Of a stretch of 64,000 nt of DNA, positions 1-8,485 are shown piece after piece. The DNA is from Algoriphagus aestuarii (lineage in GTDB: Bacteria; Bacteroidota; Bacteroidia; Cytophagales; Cyclobacteriaceae). The notes below the pieces were generated by a model. That model ran no database searches, was not told where the DNA came from, and was given only the letters and a program-made list of their open reading frames with translations. The stretch lies in contig JAFIDK010000004.1 in assembly GCA_017051695.1 (NCBI GenBank), positions 124,001-188,000 on the forward strand, read 5' to 3'. Made by a program: the position numbers and the translations under genes. Positions within the stretch are counted from its first letter, which is position 1. Every line of letters starts with the position of its first letter.

Positions 1-279
1 GGTACTACCATGTATTCTCCAATGGCCTATGGAGGTTATTATGGTAGATTTTATGGCTACTATTCTTACTATAATCCGGTAATGTATGATCCGGGATATT
101 ATGCTACAGATAAAAAATATTATTTGGAAATCAATTTGTACGATGCCAACTCCGAAGAATTGGTTTGGTCATCCCAATCTGAAACCACAAACCCAAGTTC
201 AGTAGAAACGTTTTCAAAAACATTCTCAGAATTAGTTGTCAATCAATTGATTAAAGACGGGATTATTTCAGGTAAATAA
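1..279 (+). CDS. C-terminal part of an unrecognised Tyr-rich protein (5' end outside the window)
   Basis: The frame is open from the first base and ends at TAA 277-279, so only the last 92 or so residues are seen. A Tyr/Gly-rich stretch (YGGYYGRFYGYYSYY) leads into an alpha/beta segment whose LYDANSEELVWSSQSET part resembles the end of small Bacteroidota lipoproteins that describe how a value is expressed (DUF4136-like architecture). That resemblance is weak and no function is inferred. A strong hairpin terminator follows 20 bases downstream. Confidence 0.7.
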   Translation, partial: GTTMYSPMAYGGYYGRFYGYYSYYNPVMYDPGYYATDKKYYLEINLYDANSEELVWSSQSETTNPSSVETFSKTFSELVVNQLIKDGIISGK

Positions 280-300
280 CCATTCCGTCATAAAAAATAA

Positions 301-340
301 ATGCCCCCATCAAGTCAAAAGCTAAATGGGGGCATTTTTA
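301..340. terminator. Rho-independent terminator, probably bidirectional
   Basis: A perfect 9-bp stem (301-309 ATGCCCCCA with 327-335 TGGGGGCAT) and a 17-base loop are followed by a T run. It lies between two convergent genes, 22 bases after the stop of the plus-strand gene and 13 bases beyond the stop of ppc. Confidence 0.85.
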
Positions 341-352
341 TATACTAGCTCT

Positions 353-2887
353 TTAAGCTGCGTTCCTTGCAGCATTGATGATTCCAAACATACTTCTCAA
401 TATCAGCTTTTGAAGTACCTCAGAATTCTCACCAGTTTCGAGCATGGTCTGAATCGCATATTGTTGAATAGTAATTAAAGGAAGAACAATCTTCTCACGG
501 ATTGCAATAGATCTTTTACTGACCAAATTATCCCCCATCAATTCATCCATATTTGCGACCACTTTTAGCTTTTCTATAGATTTATTGTATTCGGAAAACA
601 TGATTTCCCAAAACTGCCCATAGGATTTATCTTCTTTCAGGTATGCAGTAGCAGGATAAAAACACTTATTCAAAGATTGCATGGAGTTACCTAGCAATGT
701 TCTAAAGAACAAACTATTCTTATATAGCTCCTGAATTTCACCCACTCGTCCTTCTTCCTCTAGTTTTTCTATAGCTGTTCCTACCCCATAAAACCCGGGA
801 ATATTCTGCTTCATCTGAGCCCAGCTTCCCACAAATGGGATAGCTCTCAAATCCTCAAACTTAAGGCCTCCACCTTTTCCTCTTTTCAAAGGTCTAGAGC
901 CGATGTTTGTCATTCCGAAGTATTTCAGTGGCGTGACATGCTCCAAGTAGGGTACAAATTTCGGATGACTCTTAAAATCTTTATAGGACTCATATGCTTT
1001 ATCAGCCAGCTCCTGGATTAATGCTCTTTGATTTTCATTCAGATTATTTTCGGAATCAGAATAAAGGTGATTTTCTAAACCAGCACTAAGAAGCTGTTCA
1101 AAATTATAAGTACAGGAAGCTATTTTTCCATAGTTAGCCGAAATAGTCTGTCCTTGGATCGTCACCTGGATTTCTGAATTTTCGACTTTTTCACCTAGAG
1201 ATGCATAGAAATTATGCATATTGCCCCCTCCTCTTGCAGGAGGTCCTCCTCTCCCATCAAAAAAGACGACTTGAATATCGTTTTCTCTGGAAACTCTCGT
1301 TAATTCCTCTTTCGCTCTCAGGATGGACCAGTTTGCCTGGAGGTAACCACCATCTTTGGTTCCATCGGAAAACCCTAACATGATGGTTTGTTTGTTGCCC
1401 CTACTTGCCAAATGATTTCTGTACTCAGGCAAATTATACAAGCTTGCCATTATTTCTGGAGCTTCTGCCAAATCATCAATTGTCTCAAATAGAGGTACAA
1501 TATCCAACGGTAATTTCTCCTCACCTTTTCCGACAGTCAATTTTGCGAGTTTATAAACTTCCAGCAAATGCTTTCTTGACTGACAATTGGAAATAATATA
1601 TCTGTGAAGCGCTTCCTCGCCATTTGAATTCTGGACTTCCCTGATCACTCCAAAAGTCTGAAGCATTTCCTTATGAAATTCATCTTTGAACTTTTCCAGA
1701 TCAGGAAGTTCAGTAATATTCATGATTTGCTCAATCTGGGCATCTTCCGTTTCCTTCCAATTGATACCCTCGATTTCGAATGCTTCTTCCCAAAGACTAT
1801 CATGCTTTCTACTATCCTGTCTGGCATCCATATGGGCAAAATGGAAACCGAAGATTTTTACTTTTAGGATAAACTGATCCAGAAGGTCCAGAAACATCCC
1901 TTTATGATGGTCGATAAGAGATTCTCTCACCTCAAACAAATCATCTAAAAGTTGTTCTTTGGAAGTATAGATCGCCTTGTCCTCAAACAACGTGGAGAAA
2001 ATCGAACGCTCAATTTTAAGCACTTTATCCTCTACTTGCTTGAAAGTCAGTCTTCTTTTGAGTTTTCTAAGATCTCGGTAATAGCATCTCAAAATCCACT
2101 TCTGAAGACGTTCCGCTACTTTTACGGTAGTTTCATGTGTTACAAATGGGTTTCCATCCCTATCCCCTCCTGGCCAAAATCCAATTTTCAGCAAACCTGG
2201 ATTTTCCCAACTATGAAGCGGAATTTCGAGAGTGGACAGCAATCGGATCATGATGTCCGGGATGGTCTGATAAAAAACGTTTTCAAGATACCAGATCAGA
2301 CTCACTGCTTCCTCGTATGGACTTGGTTTTTCTCGATTGATAAAACCTGTCTTGCCGAGTTGTTTCAGCAGTTGATTTATTTGACCGATGTCATCCAATC
2401 TGATCGCATTTTCCAGGTCTGTGATAATCCCCAAAACACTACCAGGATAAAACTGAGTCGGGTGGGCTGTCAGGGTCAATCTGACTGAAAAATTTTTGAG
2501 TTTTTCTATTAAAGCTTCTCTTTTATGATCGTTATCCGCTCTATTGATCAATGCTTTGATGGAACCTTTTCCATTTAAATCATTGATTTTTTCATAGGCA
2601 GCATCCTCAATGGAGTCAAACAAAACCACTTGTCTCTCCACATATTGGATCATTTTAAACAAGAGATTGTTCTGTTCTTCAGTTGTATTTCCAGACATCA
2701 TCTCCTTAAAAAATCCTTGTATGATTCCTTTTGGAGTCAAACCGGATTGGAATCCTTTTTGGCAAGCAGTGCCTAGGATGGGAAGTAATGTTCCTGTTCG
2801 ATAGATATCATCAAACGGTAGATCTAAAAATAAACTGTTATAAATCGTAAATCGCTTTGCGACTTCGGTATCATAGGTTTTATACAT
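353..2887 (-). CDS. ppc: Phosphoenolpyruvate carboxylase, atypical Bacteroidota form
   Basis: Cytosolic anaplerotic enzyme that carboxylates PEP with bicarbonate to oxaloacetate. At 844 residues it is somewhat shorter than the usual 880-930. Family landmarks are in order: LTAHPTQ with the catalytic His at residue 142, GFWPGGDRDGNP at 236-247, MLGFSDGTKDGG at 503-514, a Gly-rich loop FFDGRGGPPARGGG at 542-555, GSRPLKRG, and VGSWAQMKQNIPG near the C terminus. Two canonical features differ. The loop normally reads FHGRGG, with a His that contacts substrate, but here has Asp. The protein also ends in ARNAA instead of the near-invariant RNTG. These differences, together with the other motifs being intact, point to a divergent but functional subgroup. 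It is transcribed alone and convergent with the preceding gene. Confidence 0.95.
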   Translation of the reverse strand: MYKTYDTEVAKRFTIYNSLFLDLPFDDIYRTGTLLPILGTACQKGFQSGLTPKGIIQGFFKEMMSGNTTEEQNNLLFKMIQYVERQVVLFDSIEDAAYEKINDLNGKGSIKALINRADNDHKREALIEKLKNFSVRLTLTAHPTQFYPGSVLGIITDLENAIRLDDIGQINQLLKQLGKTGFINREKPSPYEEAVSLIWYLENVFYQTIPDIMIRLLSTLEIPLHSWENPGLLKIGFWPGGDRDGNPFVTHETTVKVAERLQKWILRCYYRDLRKLKRRLTFKQVEDKVLKIERSIFSTLFEDKAIYTSKEQLLDDLFEVRESLIDHHKGMFLDLLDQFILKVKIFGFHFAHMDARQDSRKHDSLWEEAFEIEGINWKETEDAQIEQIMNITELPDLEKFKDEFHKEMLQTFGVIREVQNSNGEEALHRYIISNCQSRKHLLEVYKLAKLTVGKGEEKLPLDIVPLFETIDDLAEAPEIMASLYNLPEYRNHLASRGNKQTIMLGFSDGTKDGGYLQANWSILRAKEELTRVSRENDIQVVFFDGRGGPPARGGGNMHNFYASLGEKVENSEIQVTIQGQTISANYGKIASCTYNFEQLLSAGLENHLYSDSENNLNENQRALIQELADKAYESYKDFKSHPKFVPYLEHVTPLKYFGMTNIGSRPLKRGKGGGLKFEDLRAIPFVGSWAQMKQNIPGFYGVGTAIEKLEEEGRVGEIQELYKNSLFFRTLLGNSMQSLNKCFYPATAYLKEDKSYGQFWEIMFSEYNKSIEKLKVVANMDELMGDNLVSKRSIAIREKIVLPLITIQQYAIQTMLETGENSEVLQKLILRSMFGIINAARNAA

Positions 2888-3058
2888 CAGGGTCTGGTTT
2901 AATAAGCCTTCTAAATTAAATAAAATTCTAAATTTTAACCAATTATTTATCTAATCATTAACAAAAAAGCAAATTCATTTAATTTTTAACAGGTAATTAA
3001 GGACTTTTCAACATTTAAAGAAATAAATATCATTTCATTATTTTTCTATCTTTCCGAA

Positions 3059-4198
3059 ATGAAATCAACCTTCGCATTTGCGCTCGTATTGCTCCTGAGC
3101 ATTGCTTGCAAAAATCCAACTTCCACCTCCATGAGTAAAGAAAACAGTGAGTATTCATTCCTTGTCGGAACTTATACCGATTCTCCGGGACAAGGAATCA
3201 ATATACTACATTTCAACCCATCTGAAAACCTCTTAGAGGTCAACATTTTATCCCCGGGTATCCAAAATCCATCTTTTGTTTTGGCGGGAAAAGATGGGAA
3301 AAGAGTGTATGCGCTGGAGGAGTCTGCAGGTGTCAAGGGCGGAGATGTACTGAGTTTCAATCTGAACTCGGAAACCAACACTTTAGAACTATTGGACAGA
3401 ACCTCTTCGTTTGGTGATCACCCCTGCTATTTGGGCCTTTCGCCCGATGAAAAACTGATAACGGCGGGGAATTATTCCGGAGGAAACTTGAGTATTTTCC
3501 AAATCCAAACCGATGGGAAATTGGTTCACAAACAGACAATTCAACATTCCGGAAAAAGCATCAACCCAGAAAGACAAGAGAGCCCACATGTACATAGTAC
3601 AGTATTTAATCCTCAGGGAACCCGTCTCTTGGTGGCAGATTTGGGCACAGATAAAATTTATAATTATGAGGTGAATTCGGAAAATGAAAGTCCATTAACC
3701 TTATTGTCTGAACTGTCAGTAACTCCTGGTGATGGCCCAAGACATCTGAAGTTTTCAAAAGATGGTAATACCGTTTTTGTAGTACAGGAAATGACAGCCA
3801 TGTTAGAAATCTATGACTTTAGCAATGATATACTTAGTCTTAAACAACGCTTGAGCTTGTTAGATGATGGTTTTGAGGGAGCAGTTGGAGCCGCAGAAGT
3901 CAGACTATCTGACAATGATGCGTATGTTTATGTCTCAAATCGCGGCGATGCCAACACACTTTCTGTTTTCAAAAGAGATGGAAATGGTCACTATTCCCGT
4001 ATCCAGAACATTGGTTCAGGAGGTCTCATGCCTAGAAATTTCAATTTGACAGAAGATGGAAAGTATTTACTTTCTGCCCATCAGGCAAGCAATGATATCG
4101 TTGTTTTCAAAAGAAACCCTGAAGACGGGACATTGACGTTGACAGAATGGAAAGTACAGATAAATAAACCGGTATATTTATTTCAGCTTCCAAACTAA
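3059..4198 (+). CDS. Exported lactonase family (7-bladed beta-propeller, PF10282) lipoprotein
   Basis: A 379-residue protein with a lipoprotein signal (FALVLLLSIAC, acylated Cys near residue 17), so it probably faces the periplasm. The rest is a beta-propeller of the 6-phosphogluconolactonase/YbhE type. Characteristic repeats include FLVGTYTDSPGQGI at the start, VYALEES, HPCYLGLSPDEKLITAGNYSGGNLSIF, HVHSTVFNPQGTRLLVADLGTDKIYNYEV, GDGPRHLKFSKDGNTVFVVQEM and YVYVSNRGDANTLSVF. Cytosolic Pgl acts in the pentose phosphate pathway, but an exported lipidated version more likely hydrolyses another sugar lactone, so pgl is not assigned. The stop codon overlaps that of the convergent menC gene in the tetranucleotide CTAA. 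Confidence 0.88.
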   Translation: MKSTFAFALVLLLSIACKNPTSTSMSKENSEYSFLVGTYTDSPGQGINILHFNPSENLLEVNILSPGIQNPSFVLAGKDGKRVYALEESAGVKGGDVLSFNLNSETNTLELLDRTSSFGDHPCYLGLSPDEKLITAGNYSGGNLSIFQIQTDGKLVHKQTIQHSGKSINPERQESPHVHSTVFNPQGTRLLVADLGTDKIYNYEVNSENESPLTLLSELSVTPGDGPRHLKFSKDGNTVFVVQEMTAMLEIYDFSNDILSLKQRLSLLDDGFEGAVGAAEVRLSDNDAYVYVSNRGDANTLSVFKRDGNGHYSRIQNIGSGGLMPRNFNLTEDGKYLLSAHQASNDIVVFKRNPEDGTLTLTEWKVQINKPVYLFQLPN

Positions 4199-5277
4199 GA
4201 CGGATCCTCCCAAGTGATATCTGAATGATACAGAATTTCACCCTTCTCTACCGTTAGAGGTGATCTGAGATTATTATGAAAAAGCTTTCCTGTGCCTAAG
4301 CCTTGAGGCAAAGTAGGCCGAAATTGACTTGTCAACTGGCTGATGGCATTTAAACCGATGTTACTTTCTAATGCTGAAGTCATCCACCAGCCAATGGAGC
4401 GCTTCTCAGCCTCCTCAATCCACTCTCTTGTTTCTTTTATCCCACCCAATAGGCTCGGCTTTAATATTAAAAATGGGGGGAGAATATCATCTAGTAGGTT
4501 TCCTTTCCCCTCAACCCCAATCAGCTCTTCATCCAGAGCTATTGGCAAAGGACTTGTTTCACAGAGTTTCCTCATTTCCTGATGCTGTCCGGCAGCTATT
4601 GGCTGCTCAATGCTGTGAAGAGAAAATTCATCCAAAGCATTAAGCTTATCCAATGCATCCTCTGGATTAAATGCCCCATTTGCATCCACTCTAAGTGTAA
4701 TTACAGATGGAGAAAAATTAGAACGGATATAGGCAAGCAAATCCAGTTCTTTACGAAAGTCAATTGCCCCAATTTTCATTTTGATACAATTAAAACCCTC
4801 TTCCAGTTTTTGATCAATCTGTTCTTTCATAAATACCTCATCCCCCATCCATATCAATCCATTGATCGGAATAGCCTTTTGCAGATCAAAAAAATCGTTT
4901 TTAAATATCCTTTTCTTGCCTCCATTCATTAAATCCAACATGGCAGTTTCTACCCCAAATCGGATACTGGGCAAATGAAAAGGTATCAATTCTGAGACCA
5001 TGTCCAAAATGGATTTTTCATCCAATTCCCAAGTTTCAAGCTCAAGCCTTTTAAGGACCTCATCGAGCACTTTTTCAAAATCAGGCCTGTCATCTGGGCT
5101 CAATTTTACCAAGGGGGCGACCTCTCCCCAGCCTACCACATTTTTATTGAGTCCTGAAAACACTTTGATCCAAAACACTGTTTTTGTTTTCAGAACTCCC
5201 CTCGAAGTCCCGGCATCGAAGCGAAAAACCAAATCTCTTTTAATGTACTCGAATTGGAGGATTTTATTAGATGACAT
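4195..5277 (-). CDS. menC: o-Succinylbenzoate synthase-like enolase-superfamily enzyme (MenC)
   Basis: A 360-residue enolase-superfamily barrel of the muconate-lactonising/OSBS group. The catalytic constellation is complete: KMK (Lys166, Lys168), the metal ligands Asp198 in RVDANGAF, Glu224 in EQP and Asp249 in LDEEL, and the second-face Lys273 in LILKPSLLGG. The C-terminal TSALESNIGLNAISQL motif is typical of Bacteroidota MenC, which dehydrates SHCHC to o-succinylbenzoate in menaquinone synthesis. N-succinyl-amino-acid racemase or dipeptide epimerase activity is the main alternative because these families overlap. No other men gene lies in the window. It diverges from queA across a 72-base gap. 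Confidence 0.85.
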   Translation of the reverse strand: MSSNKILQFEYIKRDLVFRFDAGTSRGVLKTKTVFWIKVFSGLNKNVVGWGEVAPLVKLSPDDRPDFEKVLDEVLKRLELETWELDEKSILDMVSELIPFHLPSIRFGVETAMLDLMNGGKKRIFKNDFFDLQKAIPINGLIWMGDEVFMKEQIDQKLEEGFNCIKMKIGAIDFRKELDLLAYIRSNFSPSVITLRVDANGAFNPEDALDKLNALDEFSLHSIEQPIAAGQHQEMRKLCETSPLPIALDEELIGVEGKGNLLDDILPPFLILKPSLLGGIKETREWIEEAEKRSIGWWMTSALESNIGLNAISQLTSQFRPTLPQGLGTGKLFHNNLRSPLTVEKGEILYHSDITWEDPS

Positions 5278-5319
5278 AGTAAATGGTCAATTCTGGTCGA
5301 AAAATCTACATTCAAGGGC

Positions 5320-5327
5320 TATATTTG
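5320..5327 (+). promoter_or_regulatory. Candidate -7 box of the queA promoter
   Basis: TATATTTG matches the Bacteroidota -7 consensus TAnnTTTG exactly and lies 22 bases before the queA start codon, which would give a leader of about 17 bases. No clear -33 TTG box is visible. Confidence 0.5.
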
Positions 5328-5349
5328 CACCCGAATCAGGAAACAATTC

Positions 5350-6564
5350 ATGAATATCTCCCAGATCGATTTAAAGGCATACGAATATACATTACCCGAA
5401 GAGAGAATTGCTAAATTTCCTCTCGAAAAGAGGGATTCATCCAAACTACTTCATTTCAAAAATCAAAAGATCGAACACTTCACTTTTTTTGATATCACCA
5501 ACTTACTGCCTTCAGACAGTCTTTTGGTTTATAACAATACCAAAGTCATTCCTGCAAGGCTGATTTTTCAGAGAGAATCAGGTGCCAAAATTGAAATTTT
5601 CCTTTTGCAGCCTATTGCTCCAAGCACGGTAATCCCAGAGGTAATGTTGGCAAAAAAACCTGTGACTTGGGTGACAATGATTGGAAACCTCAAGAAATGG
5701 AAAGATGAAGAAATCCTAAAAGGAAAAGTCCAAATGGGCGAAATCGAAATCGTGCTCTCAGCAAGACTTCATGACAGAGAATTGAGACAAGTTGAGTTTT
5801 CCTGGGACAATTCAACCGTGGCTTTTGTAGATGTAGTTGAAGCCAGTGGTGAGGTTCCATTACCTCCCTACTTAAACAGAAAACCTGTGGAAGAGGATAA
5901 ATCCAGGTATCAAACTGTTTACTCAAAAAAGGAAGGAGCAGTCGCTGCTCCTACTGCAGGGCTTCATTTTACAGATGAAATCCTGAATACCCTGAAAAAC
6001 AAAGGAGTTCAAACAGAACAGGTCACCTTGCATGTCAGCGCCGGTACATTTCAGCCTATCAAATCAGAAACTGTCACAGAGCATCCTATGCACAGTGAAC
6101 AGATCCATGTAGAGATCGATTCGATTAGGAACTTAATCTCTCATAAAGGGAAAATAATTGCGGTTGGAACGACTTCAGTCAGGACTTTGGAAAGCCTTTA
6201 TTGGTATGGGGTCAAGCTGATTAGGAATGAAGGAGATGAGTTCCTGATTCCAAAACTTTACCCATATCAGAGGCAAGGTGACTTACCTGACCTTAAAACT
6301 GCATTTACTGCGATTTATGAATTCATGGTGGATAAAAAAATTGAAACCTTGGTTGGTTCTACAGAAATTTTCATTTTCCCGGGATATGATTTCAAAGTGA
6401 TAAATGGCTTGATCACGAATTTTCATCAGCCAGGATCTACTTTAGTGTTACTGATTGCTTCTATTCTTGGCGACAGGTGGAAGGAGGTTTACCAAGAGGC
6501 ATTGGAGAAGGATTACAGATTTCTAAGTTATGGCGACAGTAGTCTATTATGGGTTGAGTCCTAG
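5350..6564 (+). CDS. queA: tRNA S-adenosylmethionine:7-deaza-7-aminomethylguanosine ribosyltransferase-isomerase
   Basis: QueA transfers and isomerises the ribosyl moiety of SAM onto preQ1 at the wobble position of tRNAs with GUN anticodons, making epoxyqueuosine. Family motifs are present throughout: YTLPEERIAKFPLEKRDSSKLL at the N terminus (split here as YTLPEERIAKFPLEKRD), LLVYNNTKVIPARL, GAKIEIFLLQP, AAPTAGLHFT, TLHVSAGTFQPI, MHSEQIHV, IIAVGTTSVRTLES and the closing LITNFHQPGSTLVLL. The 404-residue length matches the Bacteroidota subgroup, which is longer than the 350-residue proteobacterial enzyme. A plausible promoter lies just upstream. A short AGGGAA/TTCCCT hairpin at 6568-6585 followed by TTTTAG may be a weak terminator. 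Confidence 0.95.
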   Translation: MNISQIDLKAYEYTLPEERIAKFPLEKRDSSKLLHFKNQKIEHFTFFDITNLLPSDSLLVYNNTKVIPARLIFQRESGAKIEIFLLQPIAPSTVIPEVMLAKKPVTWVTMIGNLKKWKDEEILKGKVQMGEIEIVLSARLHDRELRQVEFSWDNSTVAFVDVVEASGEVPLPPYLNRKPVEEDKSRYQTVYSKKEGAVAAPTAGLHFTDEILNTLKNKGVQTEQVTLHVSAGTFQPIKSETVTEHPMHSEQIHVEIDSIRNLISHKGKIIAVGTTSVRTLESLYWYGVKLIRNEGDEFLIPKLYPYQRQGDLPDLKTAFTAIYEFMVDKKIETLVGSTEIFIFPGYDFKVINGLITNFHQPGSTLVLLIASILGDRWKEVYQEALEKDYRFLSYGDSSLLWVES

Positions 6565-6946
6565 ATTAGGGAATCTATTTTCCCTTTTAGATTAATATGT
6601 ATATCCCCTTTCATACCAGTAAAGAAATTAATACACTAGAATAACCCCAACATGAGATTTAAGGCTCCATCGGCCGCCTGTCTCCCGGGCTATCGGGAGG
6701 TTTTCCAGCAAGTAAAACAAAGAAAACAAACGCCCTGGCATCGTTGGGGATAACCTTATAGATTAATACAAAAATGAAGATTCGTTTTATTGCCAATTAT
6801 TGGGATAATGCATCTCATGAATAGGTAAACACTTGCAATTAGGCCAAATCGGTCTGCCGTCATTAGACCTACTTTATGGTATTTAAAGAAATTTCGGTGG
6901 CTGCAATCTTTACAGAAAATACTACAAATAATCTCTATTTTTAGCT
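6565..6946. other. 382-base non-coding stretch with a GC-rich hairpin and a dispersed-repeat fragment
   Basis: No credible coding region is present. The stretch holds a weak hairpin just after queA and a GC-rich inverted repeat CTCCCG/CGGGAG (6682-6687 with 6694-6699). It also carries a 29-base segment (6880-6908) that matches 23 of 29 positions of 42039-42067. The composition looks like the remnant of a dispersed element. Confidence 0.5.
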
Positions 6947-8485
6947 ATGTCAAGAAAACTACTTCTATTTTTTATAATTGGCCTTTTTTTCTCCTGCAAA
7001 GAAGATGAAAAACCCAGATCTGGATATGGAATTATTTCTATTTCCGGAATAAGTCTACGGGCTGATGGGACACCTGTTAACCAAGGCCAAACCAGTGAGG
7101 AAAACTGGATACATAAATTTGAAGAAACACTCTCAATTGTTTTTGAACATGAAAACGGAGACACTTTCCAGCTAACCCTTGATCCAAACAATTTCAGCAA
7201 ACCCTACACCATCGAATTACCTTTAGGCTCTATCAATTATTCTTCGAATCAGCAGTTGGGGGATTTTTCGGAGACATTGCCACTTAACCTATCGGGTGAA
7301 GTCCAACTAATTCAGGCAAGACAAAATTTAATTCTTTCCGCTAGCACAGACTACGGATTATTGACTCTTGCCAAATCAAACTTAGCAGGCAAACCGGTAG
7401 TTATTTCTACAAACTCCAATACATTTTTCGAAAGTGTTGACTTTTATTATTGCTATATAAAAGATGGCATAAAAACAAGCACGGAAATAAGCACTTCCCA
7501 GCCTCAAAATCAATTTAGAATTTTACACCAAAGTCGCGCCTCTCAACATGACAGCAAATTCATTCTAAAAGAAGGTGAGACGACTTCATTCGAATTCAAT
7601 GAAATTGACTTTGATATACAAGAAGACAAAATCATTTTGGACAATGAAAACAAGCCAATCTATCTAAAGCCTTTAATTCAGGTATCATTGGCACAAAAAA
7701 TGGAAGAAAGTTCAGGATTGGCCAGAATTGGAGATCGTATATTTTCAATCAATGATGGTGGGAATGAGGCTAAAATCCAAGAATTGGATCCCGATACAGG
7801 GGAATTGGTTCGAGAGATCCTCGTTTTAAATGCAAGCAATAAGGATTGGGAGGATATGGCCACCAGCGCTACTCACCTTTATATTGGTGATTTTGGCAAT
7901 AATTATGGCACTAGAAAGGACCTAAAGATTCTCAAAATCCCAATTTCAGATTTACTGCAAACAAATCAAGTTACTGCCAGTATCATTCCTTTCTCCTATC
8001 AGGATCAGGTTGATTTTTCCAGTAAACCGAATTCCAATAATTACGATTGCGAAAGTTTATTTTTTCTCAATGGTAAACTCCATCTTTTTACCAAAAACTG
8101 GGAAAACAATAAGACAAGGCATTATATTCTTGAAGACAAAGAAGAACCACAAAACATATCCAGTCAAGAAGAATTGGATACGAAAGGATTGATAACAGGT
8201 GCCGATATCAGTGCAGATGGAAAAGAGATTATTCTCTTGGGATACGACAATTCAGGACTGAATTCACAGTCCTTTATTTGGCTTTTATCCGATTTTACAG
8301 GAACAGGCTTCTTTGCTGGAAAAAAAAGAAAAACAGTTTTAGGAAGCCTTGCAATTACTTCACAAACTGAGGGAATTGTATTTAAAAACGAAAAAGAACT
8401 AGTCATTTCAGGCGAAAGAATCCCATTAGGGGGATTGGTTATTCCTGCACAACTTTCCGAACTGGATGTTACCGGATTATTCTAA
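6947..8485 (+). CDS. Lipoprotein with a C-terminal beta-propeller-like region, function unknown
   Basis: A 512-residue protein with a short lipoprotein signal (LLLFFIIGLFFSC, Cys near residue 17). The first 240 residues look like a beta-sandwich without a recognised family. From about residue 245 the sequence has propeller-type strands: SSGLARIGDRIFSINDGG, KIQELDPDTGELV, DWEDMATSATHLYIGDFGNN, YDCESLFFLNGKLHLFTKNW and GLITGADISADGKEIILLGY. Similar C-terminal regions occur in uncharacterised Bacteroidota surface lipoproteins. It is monocistronic. Its stop overlaps the stop of the convergent PAS gene in CTAA, so no separate terminator exists between them. Confidence 0.8.
   Translation: MSRKLLLFFIIGLFFSCKEDEKPRSGYGIISISGISLRADGTPVNQGQTSEENWIHKFEETLSIVFEHENGDTFQLTLDPNNFSKPYTIELPLGSINYSSNQQLGDFSETLPLNLSGEVQLIQARQNLILSASTDYGLLTLAKSNLAGKPVVISTNSNTFFESVDFYYCYIKDGIKTSTEISTSQPQNQFRILHQSRASQHDSKFILKEGETTSFEFNEIDFDIQEDKIILDNENKPIYLKPLIQVSLAQKMEESSGLARIGDRIFSINDGGNEAKIQELDPDTGELVREILVLNASNKDWEDMATSATHLYIGDFGNNYGTRKDLKILKIPISDLLQTNQVTASIIPFSYQDQVDFSSKPNSNNYDCESLFFLNGKLHLFTKNWENNKTRHYILEDKEEPQNISSQEELDTKGLITGADISADGKEIILLGYDNSGLNSQSFIWLLSDFTGTGFFAGKKRKTVLGSLAITSQTEGIVFKNEKELVISGERIPLGGLVIPAQLSELDVTGLF

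Noticed and set aside
1952-2488. 178-residue plus-strand frame inside ppc
   Set aside because: It lies antisense to a well-supported PEP carboxylase gene, has no recognisable domain and its codon choice follows the opposite strand.
3059-4198. Assignment of pgl (cytosolic 6-phosphogluconolactonase)
   Set aside because: The product has a lipoprotein signal, so it acts outside the cytoplasm and the pentose phosphate role is not supported.
6661-6710. GC-rich hairpin after queA taken for a riboswitch or terminator
   Set aside because: The stem is only 6 bp, no T run follows, and there is no gene of a riboswitch-controlled pathway immediately downstream.
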